DNA of 64,000 nt, taken from positions 4,350,501 through 4,414,500 of the forward strand of contig CM060833.1 in the NCBI GenBank assembly GCA_030762175.1, written 5' to 3'. Below are positions 13,080 to 24,366 of this stretch, one piece after another. The position numbers and the translations under genes were made by a program. The DNA is from Metallyticus violacea (lineage: Eukaryota > Arthropoda > Insecta > Mantodea > Metallyticidae). The notes under the pieces were generated by a model. That model had not been told where the DNA came from and ran no database searches. It saw nothing but the letters and a program-made list of their open reading frames with translations. Positions within the stretch are counted from its first letter, which is position 1. Every line of letters starts with the position of its first letter.

Positions 13080-14140
13080 AACTTGAGGTCCGACCAATCA
13101 CAGCAAAAGAATTCTGGTTGGCCTTCCAGCACAGCAAACAGCAGAACATGACAATCTGACTAACAAAGTTCTAAAGGACTCGCTACCATCTACTATCGAG
13201 ATGTGGACAACTTTGTTCAATGAACGTATTAAACAAGGAAATATTCCTGAAAAATGGAGAGAATCCATCATTCAGATTCTATACAAAGGAAAAGAACTGA
13301 AAGACATCCCAGATGCTTACCATGGAATTTCGCTTGAATGTACTTCTTTCAAAGATTGTGTTAACACATATCCTGTCTCTAGCCATAACACATATGCCAT
13401 TGGAACAATTCAGTTTCATAGCTAGTAAATCCACAATCTAGGTCATGAGAAAGTACTTGCCACAATATGGGATATGACTAGCATAATAGGAGGATATCTA
13501 TTTGCAGCCTTCGTAAACTTCACTAAAGCTCTCGATGGTGTAAATCGGAACATCCTGATAAGAAAACTCTCTGCCATTCTAGGACAAAAAAAACTCTCTC
13601 TTGCAACTAGTTGAGGGCATACTGGCATTCAACCTGCTATCAGTTAATGACAGAGTAAGCCAATCTAGGCCCATAGCCAAACAAAGAGGGTCTTCCAAGA
13701 GATCCTCTCAGCGCAATACTGTCCAATTTACTGACCCACGATGTAGTCAAAGAAGTCACATGCTTCTTTAGGCAGATGTCATGAAACTTCTCTCAATAAG
13801 CAGACCGGCCATGCAAGAAACTGAATTAGCTTTACAAGTGGACGCAAAGAAATGAGATAGATATAAATACCAACAAAACAAAAATCATGAAATTCAGAAG
13901 AGGAGAAAATATCTCTAGGAGAGATGAATTCCATTGTGGAAATGTTCAATTAGATTTTGTAAATCTTATAATTTCCTGGGATTAACACTTCAAGTCATGG
14001 GGAAAACTTTCATGAAACCTATAGAAGAAAAATGTGCAGCAGCTATTAAAGCACATTCGACAAATTATCACTTGCCACAGCCTTAAAGATTCCCCCGATT
14101 GCATGCTATGCAGTCACTAAAATTTGTAACCAACTTTCTC
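13080..14140 (+). mobile_element. Non-LTR retrotransposon reverse transcriptase remnant
   Basis: A frame at 13201-13425 reads NERIKQGNIPEKWRESIIQ then LYKGKELKDIPDAYHGISL, the typical entry to a LINE reverse transcriptase domain (IPxxW, then YRGISL). Near 13490-13560 comes YLFAAFVNFTKALDGVNRN, equivalent to RT block A (AFVDFxKAFDxVNR), with the first catalytic aspartate changed to N. Near 13772 ADVMKLLS replaces the expected YADDMKLLS, so the catalytic YADD box is broken. Near 13870-13910 NTNKTKIMKFRRG follows, the usual post-YADD strand. Many stops and frameshifts; dead copy. Endonuclease and tail were not located. Confidence 0.72.
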
Positions 14141-14227
14141 CTGCAAATCTAAGTAGATTGGAGGCATTGAAAGTAGTTTATTTATGTACAGCCCTTTGAC
14201 TAACTGGAACAAAGACCCGTTTATCAG

Positions 14228-14509
14228 TTGGCCATCACAGACTTCTTCATCAGCAAAGTGGCAATAAAGTGTAGTCTAATGCATACACCAGTGTATGAAA
14301 GCCACATAAGAAAAAGGAAGGAAAAGGCAAAGGCTTTACCATTCGCCAGCAATGAATACAAAAGAATGAAAGGGACTAAATTTCCTGTTGCGACAAGTGT
14401 ATACAAGAATGGCAGATTCATTTCAGAGGATTTCATCAGGCATCACTTCAGTGTTCCTGCATCCTATGTGGACAACATTGAGAACAATATCCCCTACTCA
14501 ATTGCATAG
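14228..14509 (+). other. Unrecognised 93-codon ORF next to the RT remnant
   Basis: Starting at 14228, the frame encodes a basic, lysine-rich protein containing HIRKRKEKAKALPFA, then KRMKGTKFPVATSVYKNGRF and a C-terminal FIRHHFSVPASYVDNIE. It is uninterrupted although the preceding RT remnant is shattered. Composition looks coding, with charged and hydrophobic residues alternating and no low complexity. I do not recognise the family. It could be the C-terminus of the same retrotransposon, part of another repeat, or chance. Confidence 0.25.
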
Positions 14510-14639
14510 GAAGGACAAACTCCTTAGCATTTTACGTAGAAGACAAAAACTTTTGTGTAATTATGCAATTTTCATGTACATAATGCATTTAATAATATTT
14601 CCCATATGTAAAGTCTGACCTGGTGGTAGTTGATGAAAA

Positions 14640-15697
14640 GAAAACGTGAATATTATGCACACAAATTCTTCCAGTGTATTCGAAAGTTTTATGAACGAAA
14701 CCAAATATTTGCTATTTTGATGCAAGATGAAGGTACGCCACACACAGCATGTCTGACATGGGGTTATGCTCTAATAATTCATCTCTATAGATCAAATTAT
14801 GGCACATAAGAGAAAACATTTATTCCAAATGTCTTAAACTGTAGAGCAAAGGTTATTGATTACCCTACCATTTGTTCAATCAAAACAAGATTTTAGACGT
14901 CATAGTATTCAAAAATAAATTCTGTATTTGTTTTATTTTGTTGCAAAGAATTACAACACTTCTTGTGCAAATTAGTGAGTGAAACTAAATTGGTCACAAA
15001 ATCATTTAAACACTGAAGTACATACATTGTAACAATACTTCTCCCCTACCTAAACTTCTGTTCTGAAATACCTTTCAAGAATATATTTATAATATTCCTT
15101 TGTAACATTTACGACACCCTCAAGAAATGTTTTTAAAAATTTAATGAAGTTTTGTTACAATAAAAATAGGGATAACATTTATTTCTAGTTAAGATAAAGC
15201 TTATTGTCCAATGTTTGTCATTTATCTATGCCTCAGGGGTAAAACTAGCTCTGTAATAATTTAAAAAATGAAGTCCCAATTAAAACTAGGGCATTAGCCT
15301 GCATAAAGATAGTATCCCCTTCACATCCTCTGTACTCACAATAATTGACTACCCGAGACTTTTCCTAGCCGCTTTGACACTTGGAGGAGATACAGCAAAT
15401 AGAACAGCAGAAATGCTGGAACAAAAGATGATATTTTTCTAAACAACCTCAGAACTGTATCACTTAATAAGTGAATAAAGGCGATGAATGCTAAAGAATT
15501 TTCTATTTCTTGTGATTGTATGCATGCCAGATCTTAATGAAAAGCTTCTCAAATTTGCCTGCCCTGACAGACAAACCTCCCTTTTATCGTTAGATCATCA
15601 TCCACTGTGGGACATTCAATTCCTTGTAAACTTATTTTCTGAACTTGATGCAGGAAGTTCTCTGAAGAGTTTACGCTACTATGTACAAATGCAACCA
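14640..15697 (-). other. Probable 3' UTR and downstream flank of the minus-strand gene
   Basis: No coding feature. The part just below 15698 would be 3' untranslated sequence if the stop codon assignment for the upstream exon is right. AT-rich, no repeat recognised. Confidence 0.35.
15178..15183 (-). terminator. Candidate polyadenylation signal AATAAA
   Basis: TTTATT on plus reads AATAAA on minus, about 515 bases past the stop codon of the minus-strand gene. Such hexamers are common by chance in AT-rich DNA, and another lies near 14932, so this is only a candidate. Confidence 0.25.
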
Positions 15698-16175
15698 TCA
15701 TAGATGCGCCAATATTTCCATTTCAGTGTCTGCCGCGTGTTGTTGAGTGTCTATAGGTGTGGACCCCGACACTGTGACGATAACGGGGCTGTTGTTAGAA
15801 GTGTCCGGCATGTCACCAGTTTGCACCACCGTCACCAGGTTACCGTCTTTACCACTGTCGCCACTTCCCGCCTTCAACATCATGCGCAGCGGAAGATCTT
15901 GATCGAGAGTGGCTGGTAACTTGAGGTTGTCCACGAGCAAGGGTTCCGGATCATCCGCCATGACGCTGATCACGTTCACCACGGCACCGCCTCCCCCGGA
16001 CTCGCAGCTGAGGCTTAGCGACGGGTCTCTGCTGTGTTCCGCCGTCGAGCACCCGGTGCCCGTAGTACCACCGTTGGGATCCAGCGTAGGACGCGTCGAA
16101 CTTGTGCGCGACCTGTAACTTGGCGGCCGGCTGTAGTCGGACTGCGGCTGGTCCCGTCGAACTCCTAGTGGCGCC
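15698..16175 (-). CDS. Terminal coding exon of a PPxY-tail membrane protein
   Basis: The acceptor is TTTCTCAG just above 16175 on minus. One base completes an Arg codon from the previous exon, then 158 codons run to TGA at 15698-15700. The peptide starts APLGVRRDQPQSDYSRPPSY, so a fourth PPxY motif (PPSY, a WW-domain ligand type) lies near its start. A Ser/Thr/Gly-rich linker follows, then an acidic segment (ADDPEPLLVDNLKLP), then VTVV and VIVTVSG patches, ending MEILAHL. It is clearly GC-richer than its surroundings, as expected for a real exon. No catalytic domain is seen; the role is probably an intracellular tail that recruits WW-domain partners such as Nedd4-type ligases (inference). Confidence 0.8.
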
Positions 16176-16445
16176 CTGAGAAAGTGAACGAAAGACACAT
16201 TAAACACTCCTGCCGTACTTCTAGTAACATCTTAGGTACTTTACACTCTTTCAGCACAGTATAAACTTTCAGATGAAAGCCTAGGAGTATCACATTTCAG
16301 TTTTGGGATTTGAAAACTATAAGAGATATGTTTCCTGGTGGCAGCACTGGAAATAAAGTGTCCTGGTAAGTGACTATTGCGGAAATTTGAACGCGGCACT
16401 GATTCAGTGCAATGTCAGCCAACTCGAATACCTTCGATCGGCGAT

Positions 16446-16743
16446 TATTTTTATTGATTTATTTAGGGCGCTCATTAACAGCTCAGGTCATCAGCGTCCC
16501 ATTCAACTCAGGGCGAGAAACGGCCAACAAATTTTGCTCAGAGGTCTCTCTTCTTTCAGGCTTGAGGTTCTTTATCGTGCCGCAAATATACGACACGGGA
16601 CCCACGGCTTTACTTCCCTTCCGAAGGAAGCCATACTTAGGATTTTTACGCCCGAAAAAATACATCGGTCCTGGCCGGGTTCGAACCCGCAATCTTGGGT
16701 TTAGACGGCAATTATGGTTACCACTACACCACCTGGACCGACA
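16446..16743 (-). mobile_element. tRNA-derived SINE, family S1, copy a
   Basis: On minus the head starts at about 16743 with GTCGGTCCAGGTGGTGTAGT (A box), then a B box GGTTCGAACCC. A body shared with the four other S1 copies follows, with a tail reaching about 16446. Sits inside the host-gene intron in the same orientation as the gene. ORFs of 105 and 122 codons on plus are antisense translations of the SINE, not genes. Confidence 0.82.
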
Positions 16744-17275
16744 CGGAAGTAAGAGAGATACTAACCCGATTCCCCTATAAACGCATAAACAGAAAATGAA
16801 CTCGACCAGAAACCACTGCTCATCTTTTGCTCATTCTCCAGGACTATTCAAAACTACTTTACTTTGTCTTGATCAACATTTCCATATTCTATAAGGTGAA
16901 TGTTCTGTTGTAACTGGCATGAGTTCTTCCGAAATAACTTGTTTTAAATATGCTCCAATCACTTCAGTGGAAGTAGAACGTTCTTTTTCCACGATTAAAA
17001 ATGTTCTCTCTGACAAGCGGCTATGACAGTTGATACCTTGAAAAAACATTTTGTTGTTGTTTGTAACCAAGAAAAGTTAAGTTTAAGTACTTTAATTATG
17101 TGATAAAGAAATTATTAAGTATCTTAAATACCTATTTTCATTAATAATTAGTGATATTACTGTTTTCTCTTTTAATAAACGCCTATTTTCAGTATTTTAA
17201 TCAAAATAAATATCTGAACTTCCGGTCTGTGGCTATGAATATGGAAAATAGAATTTATTGGCAATTATTAAGTCT

Positions 17276-17276
<1 letters not shown>

Positions 17277-17317
<41 letters not shown>
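17277..17317. repeat. TAA microsatellite
   Basis: About 13 near-perfect TAA triplets in the host intron. Confidence 0.95.
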
Positions 17318-17403
17318 TGTTAACTGCTTGATTAAACACTTTGCACCTACTTGTTGCAGATCTCTATGTAGAGACCCCTAGTTTATTCACTAAAATGACA
17401 TAC

Positions 17404-17590
17404 CTGAGGGTGCTGCCAGCATGTGAGCGATATGTAGGGGGTGGAGAAACCGCATGACCTCCCGGTGCCTGTCCGGGCCCCACAGATCCTGGATGCCTGT
17501 CCAGCAGAAGGAGTCGAAGTCGGTACTCCTGCATCGAGGCCTGGTAGGATGGCGGAGGCGGCCTGTACTGGAATTCCGGGTACATCATCG
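17404..17590 (-). CDS. Internal coding exon of the PPxY-tail membrane protein
   Basis: Minus-strand acceptor TTTGTTCCGTAG ends at 17591 and donor GTATGT begins at 17403. The 187 bp exon begins with two bases that complete a split codon and ends with AG of a split Arg codon, both compatible with the neighbouring exons. The peptide is MMYPEFQYRPPPPSYQASMQ, then EYRLRLLLLDRHPGSVG, then HAVSPPPTYRSHAGS. It holds two PPxY-type motifs (PPSY and PPTY) and a basic/leucine-rich helix between them. I do not recognise a named gene. The dense PPxY pattern resembles receptor tails that bind WW domains, so an adaptor-binding tail is inferred. Confidence 0.82.
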
Positions 17591-18083
17591 CTACGGAACA
17601 AAGAAACATCTTAACTGACTGATGTGTGTATAGACATGATATAAAATGATGCAACAATTGATAGACCCCTCTTTCCACTTGTTCAAGTTGTCATGATATT
17701 CGTCTTCTAGCACTGATGCCCCACGTGGCAACCATGGACTCGGACGCGACTTCTTGCTGCTTTCCCATGTGTAACTCACGTTATTTATTGTAACTCTGTA
17801 GAATTTTCAATTTTTATAATATAAAAATACAAGGCAAGCACGGAGCGCTTGTTCAAAGACTGTACTCTCATTCAGAGGCGCCTCTATATTCGCTATTGTA
17901 AACATCGATTACCTCGTGTTCCATGCAGCCATCTAGCAGGTGCCTCATTCAAACATGTTTTGTAACAATCAATTTGTAACTTAATGACCTACCCTTATAA
18001 TTGAAAATTCACGCGATTTTCAATTACCAAACTATTTTTATTCCCTAACATTAAACTATTTCATGTTTTTATAAATAGTTATA

Positions 18084-19491
18084 CAAGGGATAAGTTCATA
18101 GGTCATGGCACCTATTTTCCCCCCGCAAATAAAGAACATGAACAATCTAACATATATGATTGAAAGTATGTGACTTTTTCTGACGAGGGAAGCCACCAAT
18201 GCCACCTGCATTTAGGTGGCTCTCGTAGGGAAGAAGCAAATGCAGGCAACCGGACAACGTCGGTTTATTATGGCACGAGCAAAAGTTAGTCATAACTACT
18301 TATAAAGGGTTGCAAATCCGTCACAGGAGGGTCCCCCCGTAATCCGCGGTGTTTAGCAGCCTTCGAAGTAGTCTCCAAGTATATGACGGTTCGTTGCTAG
18401 CGATGGAGAAGGCGCTGAATACCGTCTGCTGCACGTGAATTGCTAACGTGAGCCACCTCGCGTTGAAATGTTCGCTTTGTTAGCAAAACGTTTCCCTTCA
18501 CTTTGGGGATGAGATTATAATCGCAGGGACTGAGATCTGGGTGGTATGACGGGGGTGGAAGAACTTCTCATCCCCCACACACACACCTGACACTGTCGGC
18601 TGTGTGAGCTGTCGCGTTATTGTTGAGAATAATGACGTGTTCAAAAGTTCTGGCCGTTTGGTGCGTACGGCACGGCGCAATTGTAAAAACACACACAAGA
18701 GCACCTTCACTGTAATGCGCCAAAATGACCATGACATTTGTTGGTGAAGGAATTTGGCGAAACTTGTGTTTATGTGGTGACCCAGTGACGTCATTCACTG
18801 GACTGTCACTTGAGTTCTGATTCATACGCCCTTGCCCACGTTTCATCAATTGCAATGACGCGATTCAACATGGCATCCCCTCCTTCCTGAAATCTCGCGC
18901 CATGTTCCGTAGCAAGTTCACTTCTGTACCTCACTTAACTGATGTGACACATATTTTCCGCACGTTCAGAACCTCCCGTAAAATGCGGTGCACTGTTTCC
19001 GCCGGAATTCCTGTTTGCTTTTCCAATTCCACAAATGTCCAGTGCCTATCATCGCGGAAGCATGTTCCACCAGCACATCCCCTACATCCGTTTCCGCGGA
19101 CACAGGAGGCCCACTGCGCGGTAGAAGGGCTGTCGACATTCTGCCCCGTTTGAAGGTTTCTGTCTACCTCGCCACTGTTCGATAGGGCAGGGCACGCGCA
19201 CTCAGTGCTTTCCATAGCTCCGTGTAGCATCCTTGTGCATTCCTGCCGCGGGGAAATGTTATTTTCACATATATATTTTGTTCACCCTTCGTGACCTCCA
19301 TTATCGCTCACCAATTGAATTTGGGGCATGCTGAGACACGCAGTTCTGCTCACATAAACTGTCTGGTGACTTCATTTGAAAGTACATTTCATACACTTTC
19401 AATCGTATATCTTAGATTTTTTCGTGTTATCTCTTGATCGCGAGAAAAAAATAGTTGCCATAATTTATTACTTATCCCTCGTAAATTATCA
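18084..19491 (-). mobile_element. Mariner-like element, family B, copy 1 (both ends present)
   Basis: The ends are CAAGGGATAAGT at 18084 and the complement of CGAGGGATAAGT at 19491. Each is flanked by TA, and similarity continues inward (GGCACCTATTTT against GGCAACTATTTT). The 1,408 bp size suits a mariner. The minus strand encodes GRNAQGCYTELWKALSARAL then PYRTVAR, then RSGPPVSAETDV (N-terminal HTH region, near 19090-19230). Further on it encodes NNATAHTADSVR and SYHPDLSPCDYNLIPKVKG (second and third catalytic blocks, near 18500-18620). The expected first D of the HDN block is N here. Frameshifts and stops inactivate it. Lies in the host intron in the sense orientation. Confidence 0.82.
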
Positions 19492-20171
19492 TTTACTCAC
19501 TTTAACTTAAATCATATTCAAATAAAAAACATTTACTTATTTAAAAATTAGCTTTTACATTATCAATTCAAAGTGTTAGAAATATTTTTTTAAAAAAATT
19601 CGCTTTATTGTAGTGACCAATAAGAGTACGGGAGGGGAGAAACAGCAGCATATGTTAATCTCCTTATGGCTGTAAGACATTTTTATGCATCTTATATGAA
19701 ACATTCATACTGCCACAGTTTGAAAATTCACAGAGCTATAGATACTCTCGCAATCAGCATTGTTGCGTCATAGGTTCAGCAGGCACTGGTATTCTACGTT
19801 CTAAGGCTCAATATGCGTGGCTTTGTGACACTTGTGATTAATATTAATTTTTGCACCAGAAAAAGTAACAGACAACTTTAAATACGCCAGAAAGACAACA
19901 AAAAGCTACATCTGGCACCACTGTGTCAACAATGCAAAACGCGTCTCCTTCTGAGTCATTGTCAACTCAGCTACTGGGTTTTATGTATATTTTCGAGCTG
20001 TATGGTTTCTGCACTGACGTTGAATTGCTGTGGCACGTCCTCACTGGTGAACCCGTCTATGACTCATCTTCGAGGGTTTTGTTGCTGGAACTTTGCACCG
20101 CCCGTTCATTCACAGAGGACACACGTGACCGCGGTTGAGGTAAGCAGGTCTTTTATCCAGTATATACAGCT

Positions 20172-22985
20172 CTTAACTCAAATTTAAACTACTTCTCAGT
20201 GCTGATATATGAATTTATTGGTAACAGCGCGTTGCTTTGCTATGATTCTTACACCTGTATCCTCTCGTATATCTCAATCCCGTCACAACGAAATTGACTG
20301 CACTTGCGATCTATTTCATAACGATAGATGTTTGATTTATGCTCCGAGATAGCAAGTACAGCCAAAACTAAAAATCGGACAGTGGGCAGCATCTAGAGCG
20401 GGAAGAAATATGTGTCGTTAATTGAATGTCCCGTTTCCATAGCAACTCAGAAGGATACGCGAGGCGACGAGATTTGCCAGCTTGCCAAATATAATTTTGA
20501 CACTTCGTTTAGATACAGTCATTTTAAATGTTTACATTTATTGCTATTGTGGTTTAGCTACTTGTTAGAGAATTCCGAAGGAATGAAGATATTGCGGTTA
20601 AACCCACGAAAAGATTTTTGAAAATTTTCTTCAAATGTACATCGATCCTACTAACTAGGTAGTTCGTTGAGGGTGCGGCTAACCGAAAGAAACTTTTAAA
20701 AATCGCTCTGGCGGCCGCAATTATTGTTCTTTCTCAACGAAACTCGGCATATGTCATCGAAATACAACAAGAAAAATAGTTTCTGAAAACCAGACTATTA
20801 TAAGTGGGAGTTTACCTGAAACCCAACATTAAAAATTACTCTAGCGGTAACAATATTTGTTGGTTTCCACCGAAATTCGATACATGCCATTCAAATAAAA
20901 TAATAAATATTATATCAGAAAATAAGCGAAATCAGATTAACAGGAGGGGGTTTACCTGAAACCCGACATTTAAAAAGCACTCTATCGGCAGCAATATTGC
21001 TTTTTTCGCAACAAAATTCAGTATGCAAGGGTAGGTCCATAAGTTGCCAGCCTCGCCGATAAGGATTATCGCCTTCACTAAATTCTTATCCGGTGCCATA
21101 TATTATCTGTTTAGTAAATAATTGCAGCTGTAACATCCGCTCCGCTATGTTCAGTTGTTCAGATATAGTTGCATAAAGAAGGCTATGTGTAGAAGATTGT
21201 GACATGTTCAAAATGGAGTTTCCAGCTGTTATTAAGTTCTTCACAAAAGAAGGACTTACTCCAAATGAAATTAAACAGCGATTGGACGGTGTATATGGGG
21301 AAGCACCCCCTCATATTCTACCGTAAAAGAACGGGTCAAACTTTTTCGAATGGGTCGAGAAAGCATTGAAGACGAAGAGCGTGGAGGTCGATCCTTGGAG
21401 ACACTCACTCCTGAAATCATCGCTCTTTTGGAAGGGGAAATTATGAAAGATCGACGGCTCAAAGTTACAGAAATAGCGGCAAGGTTGGGTCTTTCTAAAA
21501 CAACAGTCCTTCGAATTATTCATGAACATTTAAACATAAATAAGGTTAGTGAGATGGGTGCCTAGACTTCTTTCCTCAGTTCAAAAGCAGTAACGAGTCA
21601 TCTGTTGTCAGGCATTTTTGGAGTTCTGCCGTGGTAACGAGAGAGAAGTTCTGCAACCATTGTTACAGGAGATGAAACTATGGTCCTGTACTATGATCCC
21701 TTGTCCAAAAGAGAATCAATGGAGTGGCAGGCGTAAACCTGTCGAATCTCCGCCTCTAAAGGCCAAGGTCACTCAGTCAATCAAGAAGATATGGTCACAA
21801 TCTTTTGGGACTGTGAAGGAATACTCTTCATTGACTTCAAGGAGAGGAACACCACAGTAAGTGGGGAGTACTATGCTGGCCTACTGCACAGACTACGTGC
21901 TTCCATCAAAGAGAAAAGGTGAGGAAAGCGGAGTGGTGGTGTGCGCCTTCTTCACGGCAATGCGCCTGAGCACACAACTCTCGTTGCAAAGGAAGCTGTG
22001 AAGAAATGTGGCTTCAAGGAAATGGACCATCCACTCTACAGTCCAGATCTAGCTCCCAGGGACTATTTCCTCTTCTCAAAATTCAAGAAGGATCTTCGAG
22101 GAAGGACATTTAATGTGACGAAGAAGTGATGGATGCTGTTTATGCTCATTTTGCAGACAAGACTTCTGATTATTTTGGGGTGGGGTTGAAATATTAATTC
22201 AAAGATGTGAGAAGTGTATTGCAATAAAGGGTAACTATATTGAAAAGTGAAATATAGTTTTTGTCTTTATCATACCTAGAAAATGGTTAGGCCGGAAGCT
22301 TATGGACCTACCCTTGTATAGCATTTAAATAACATAAGAAAATAGTTTCTGAAAATTGGGGAAATCTGACCATTAGGATTAGAGGTATAACTGAAAAAGC
22401 GAAATTTAAAAAGGGCTCTAGAAGACAGCAATTGTGAAATATTAATCTATTACTGCCATACACATATCTTCACGTGAAGTTAGTCTGTTGTTAAACTCTA
22501 GATTGTTAATGGTTGAAGTTAAAATATTATTGGTACGGTAAGAGAGAGATCAAAGATTCTGAAAAAGAAGGGGGGGCGGGGAAGGTGGCGGCTAATTAAC
22601 TGGCTTGGCCCGTCTTCAACAATAGAAGGGGAAAGGCGATTGTTTTGAATTGCGGGCTGCTGGTAGTAGACACGACTCACTGTTTCCTCCCAATTTTTGT
22701 AAACTCAATAGATAACTTCTCTGCTCTGGCGCTCTGTAACAACGTTTTAATAGTCTTTAGCTACAAAAATAAAACTTTTTGATATGTTTACGTATTACTT
22801 TAATTGCTATTGCATTTAGCTTCGGCTACATGGAAGCGACTGATTGGGGAATACTGTTTTTGGCTATTGTTTTCTATTCCGGTACATTTACATCAAATGA
22901 CGCATAAACAGTAAATCTTGTGTAAGTACAGCAAGTTAATTTTCCTATTATACACTGCAATTGTACCCCTGATGCGTTGCACTTA
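20172..22985 (+). repeat. Composite repeat R1, copy a (long form, split by mariner A)
   Basis: The left module (20172-20540) matches 46019-46350, including ACTCAAATTTAAA, TTGGTAACAGCG and CAAGTACAGCCAAAACT. Next come four AT-rich tandem units at about 20700-22430, spaced about 133-143 bp once the mariner at 21026-22316 is removed. Each has a motif like GCTCTxGCGGCCGCAAT, then AAAACTCGGTATATGCCATT and GGGTTTACCTGAAACCC. A middle module (22525-22760) matches 33300-33470 in inverse orientation. The right module (22760-22985) matches 46370-46610. No ORF is recognised, so it is probably a non-autonomous element of unknown class. Confidence 0.7.
21026..22316 (+). mobile_element. Mariner family A, copy 1 (inserted in R1)
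   Basis: Ends CAAGGGTAGGTCCATAAG at 21026 and its inverse at 22316; 1,291 bp. The right end is followed by TA, and the R1 sequence resumes directly (cagta then tagcatttaaat, against an uninterrupted version near 58785). Transposase parts are visible: TPNEIKQRLDGVYGEAP (HTH), RLKVTEIAARLGLSKTT, VTGDETMVLYYDP, FWDCEGILFIDF, RLLHGNAPEHTTL and YSPDLAPRDYFLF. The second catalytic residue is G instead of D (HGN for HDN), and frameshifts and stops are present, so the copy is dead. Confidence 0.9.
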
Positions 22986-23399
22986 TGTTGAAATATAATA
23001 CTTTCTAATTTTACTTGCTCATACTCGCAGCGCGGAAATCACGTGCTGCAAGTGCAACCTGCTGCTACTTGCTGTTGCAGTCCCGAGCGACAGTGGTTTG
23101 CATGGCAGCTTGTAACAAAATAAATGTTGTACGTATTATTTTTTTGTTAAACATAATGTTGCCCTTCGTAACTTTTTAAAATAAATTGACAGGGGATTGA
23201 GGCGGGTAAAATATTGTAGCAAATCTGATCTTATTGGAATTCGCTATTAATTCATATATACACACACTAACCTTAAAGCTAACCTCGGGTAAATCCTAGA
23301 AACCGATGAACCAGTGGTTTATTGCGGCTCGCTACGGCCTTACGGCCTATGTTCCCCTCATTTTCGTAAATCTAAATTAATAGAGACGGATAAATCACT

Positions 23400-23535
23400 G
23401 TGATTGTGGCAAATCTTTTTAACTCCAGCAGATAAAAAAAAAAAGCATCGGGACGTGAGAATTGGAAACCACTATCTTCACAACTATAGCATGACGCTCT
23501 AACCGTCTGAGATATCATGCCGTTGAGCTTGAAAG
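23400..23535 (-). mobile_element. tRNA-like SINE remnant (S4, single copy)
   Basis: On minus, ATATCTCAGACGGTTAGAGC is a good A-box/D-arm match. About 35 bases further on GGTTTCCAATTCT looks like a decayed B box, followed by an A/T-rich tail. Could be an old tRNA pseudogene instead. Confidence 0.4.
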
Positions 23536-24366
23536 CCTTATTATCTAAATATATTTTTAGAAGTCACTACCTTCGGCTCTTTCCGCTGTCGCTAGGGACT
23601 TGCAGCAGCGAGCAACAAGAATGATTTCCGCCCTGCGTGTATGGATAAATTCTTATTTTCGGTAACAATTCTTTCCCGCCTTCATTTATTTGTTGTGTGT
23701 TTCATTTCATTTCATTTGGGCAATGTGGAAATCAATAGAACTGTAAAAATAGTTTATACAAACATGAGTATGGAAGTGCTCATTTTTCCAGGTTTTAAGG
23801 CGAGTCTGTAACACTCAGCGTTATAAATATTTCCGATAAATATTTCAGGAAGGAAATAAAAATTATAAGAAAATCAATTTCTGTATCCCCCTTCCCAAAT
23901 TTAACAGTCCAAATCTCTTTTTTTATTCTGCAGGAAATTTTTAATGATACGCATGCGCTGTACTCACTGGATCTGGCGAAAACGTTCAATACTATGTGCT
24001 TATGTTCCAAATATCACAACAAACCGATTTTGTAATATTTATTTTTATTCCAAGGGCTAATACTGATGCATATAGATATTCTCCTGTGCTTTGAAAACTA
24101 TTGATATATTCAATATGAATCTCTATACTTTCGCTTTATCCTGTGATTATTTATTACAAAATATACATCTTATTATGTACCAGCATTGCAAATGTTTTTG
24201 CTTTTGTAACTTTTTTGTCATATTTGTATTCTGTTTTTATTTTGTTTTATTTTTCATTGTCATATAATTGTAAGGATTGTTTCTGATTAAGTGAACATTA
24301 TAAGTGGAAAATCTGTAATGTTCATAAAATAAAAAGAACACATTTGCATAGACCGGGGATATTTAC

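Larger units (their letters stand above)
16176..17403 (-). other. Intron between the last two coding exons
   Basis: Donor GTATGT at 17403-17398 and acceptor CAG just above 16175, read on minus. The interrupted codon is AG|G, so this is a phase 2 intron. It contains an S1 SINE and a TAA microsatellite, described separately, and otherwise AT-rich DNA. Confidence 0.75.
17591..24366 (-). other. 6.8 kb phase 1 intron filled with transposons
   Basis: Bounded by donor GTAAAT at 24366 and acceptor TAG above 17590, read on minus. Besides the elements listed separately it holds unassigned AT-rich DNA at 17600-18080, 19494-20171, 22986-23400 and 23536-24366. No further exon is visible inside. Confidence 0.75.

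Noticed and set aside
15704..16118. Plus-strand ORFs opposite the terminal exon
   Set aside because: GC-rich exon is open on both strands, but splice phase and motif evidence support only minus.
16387..16780. 105- and 122-codon ORFs
   Set aside because: Antisense translation of SINE S1; the same peptide recurs at 38162-38455.
18902..19230. Overlapping ORFs on both strands
   Set aside because: Shadows of the family B mariner transposase; only the minus frames show family motifs.
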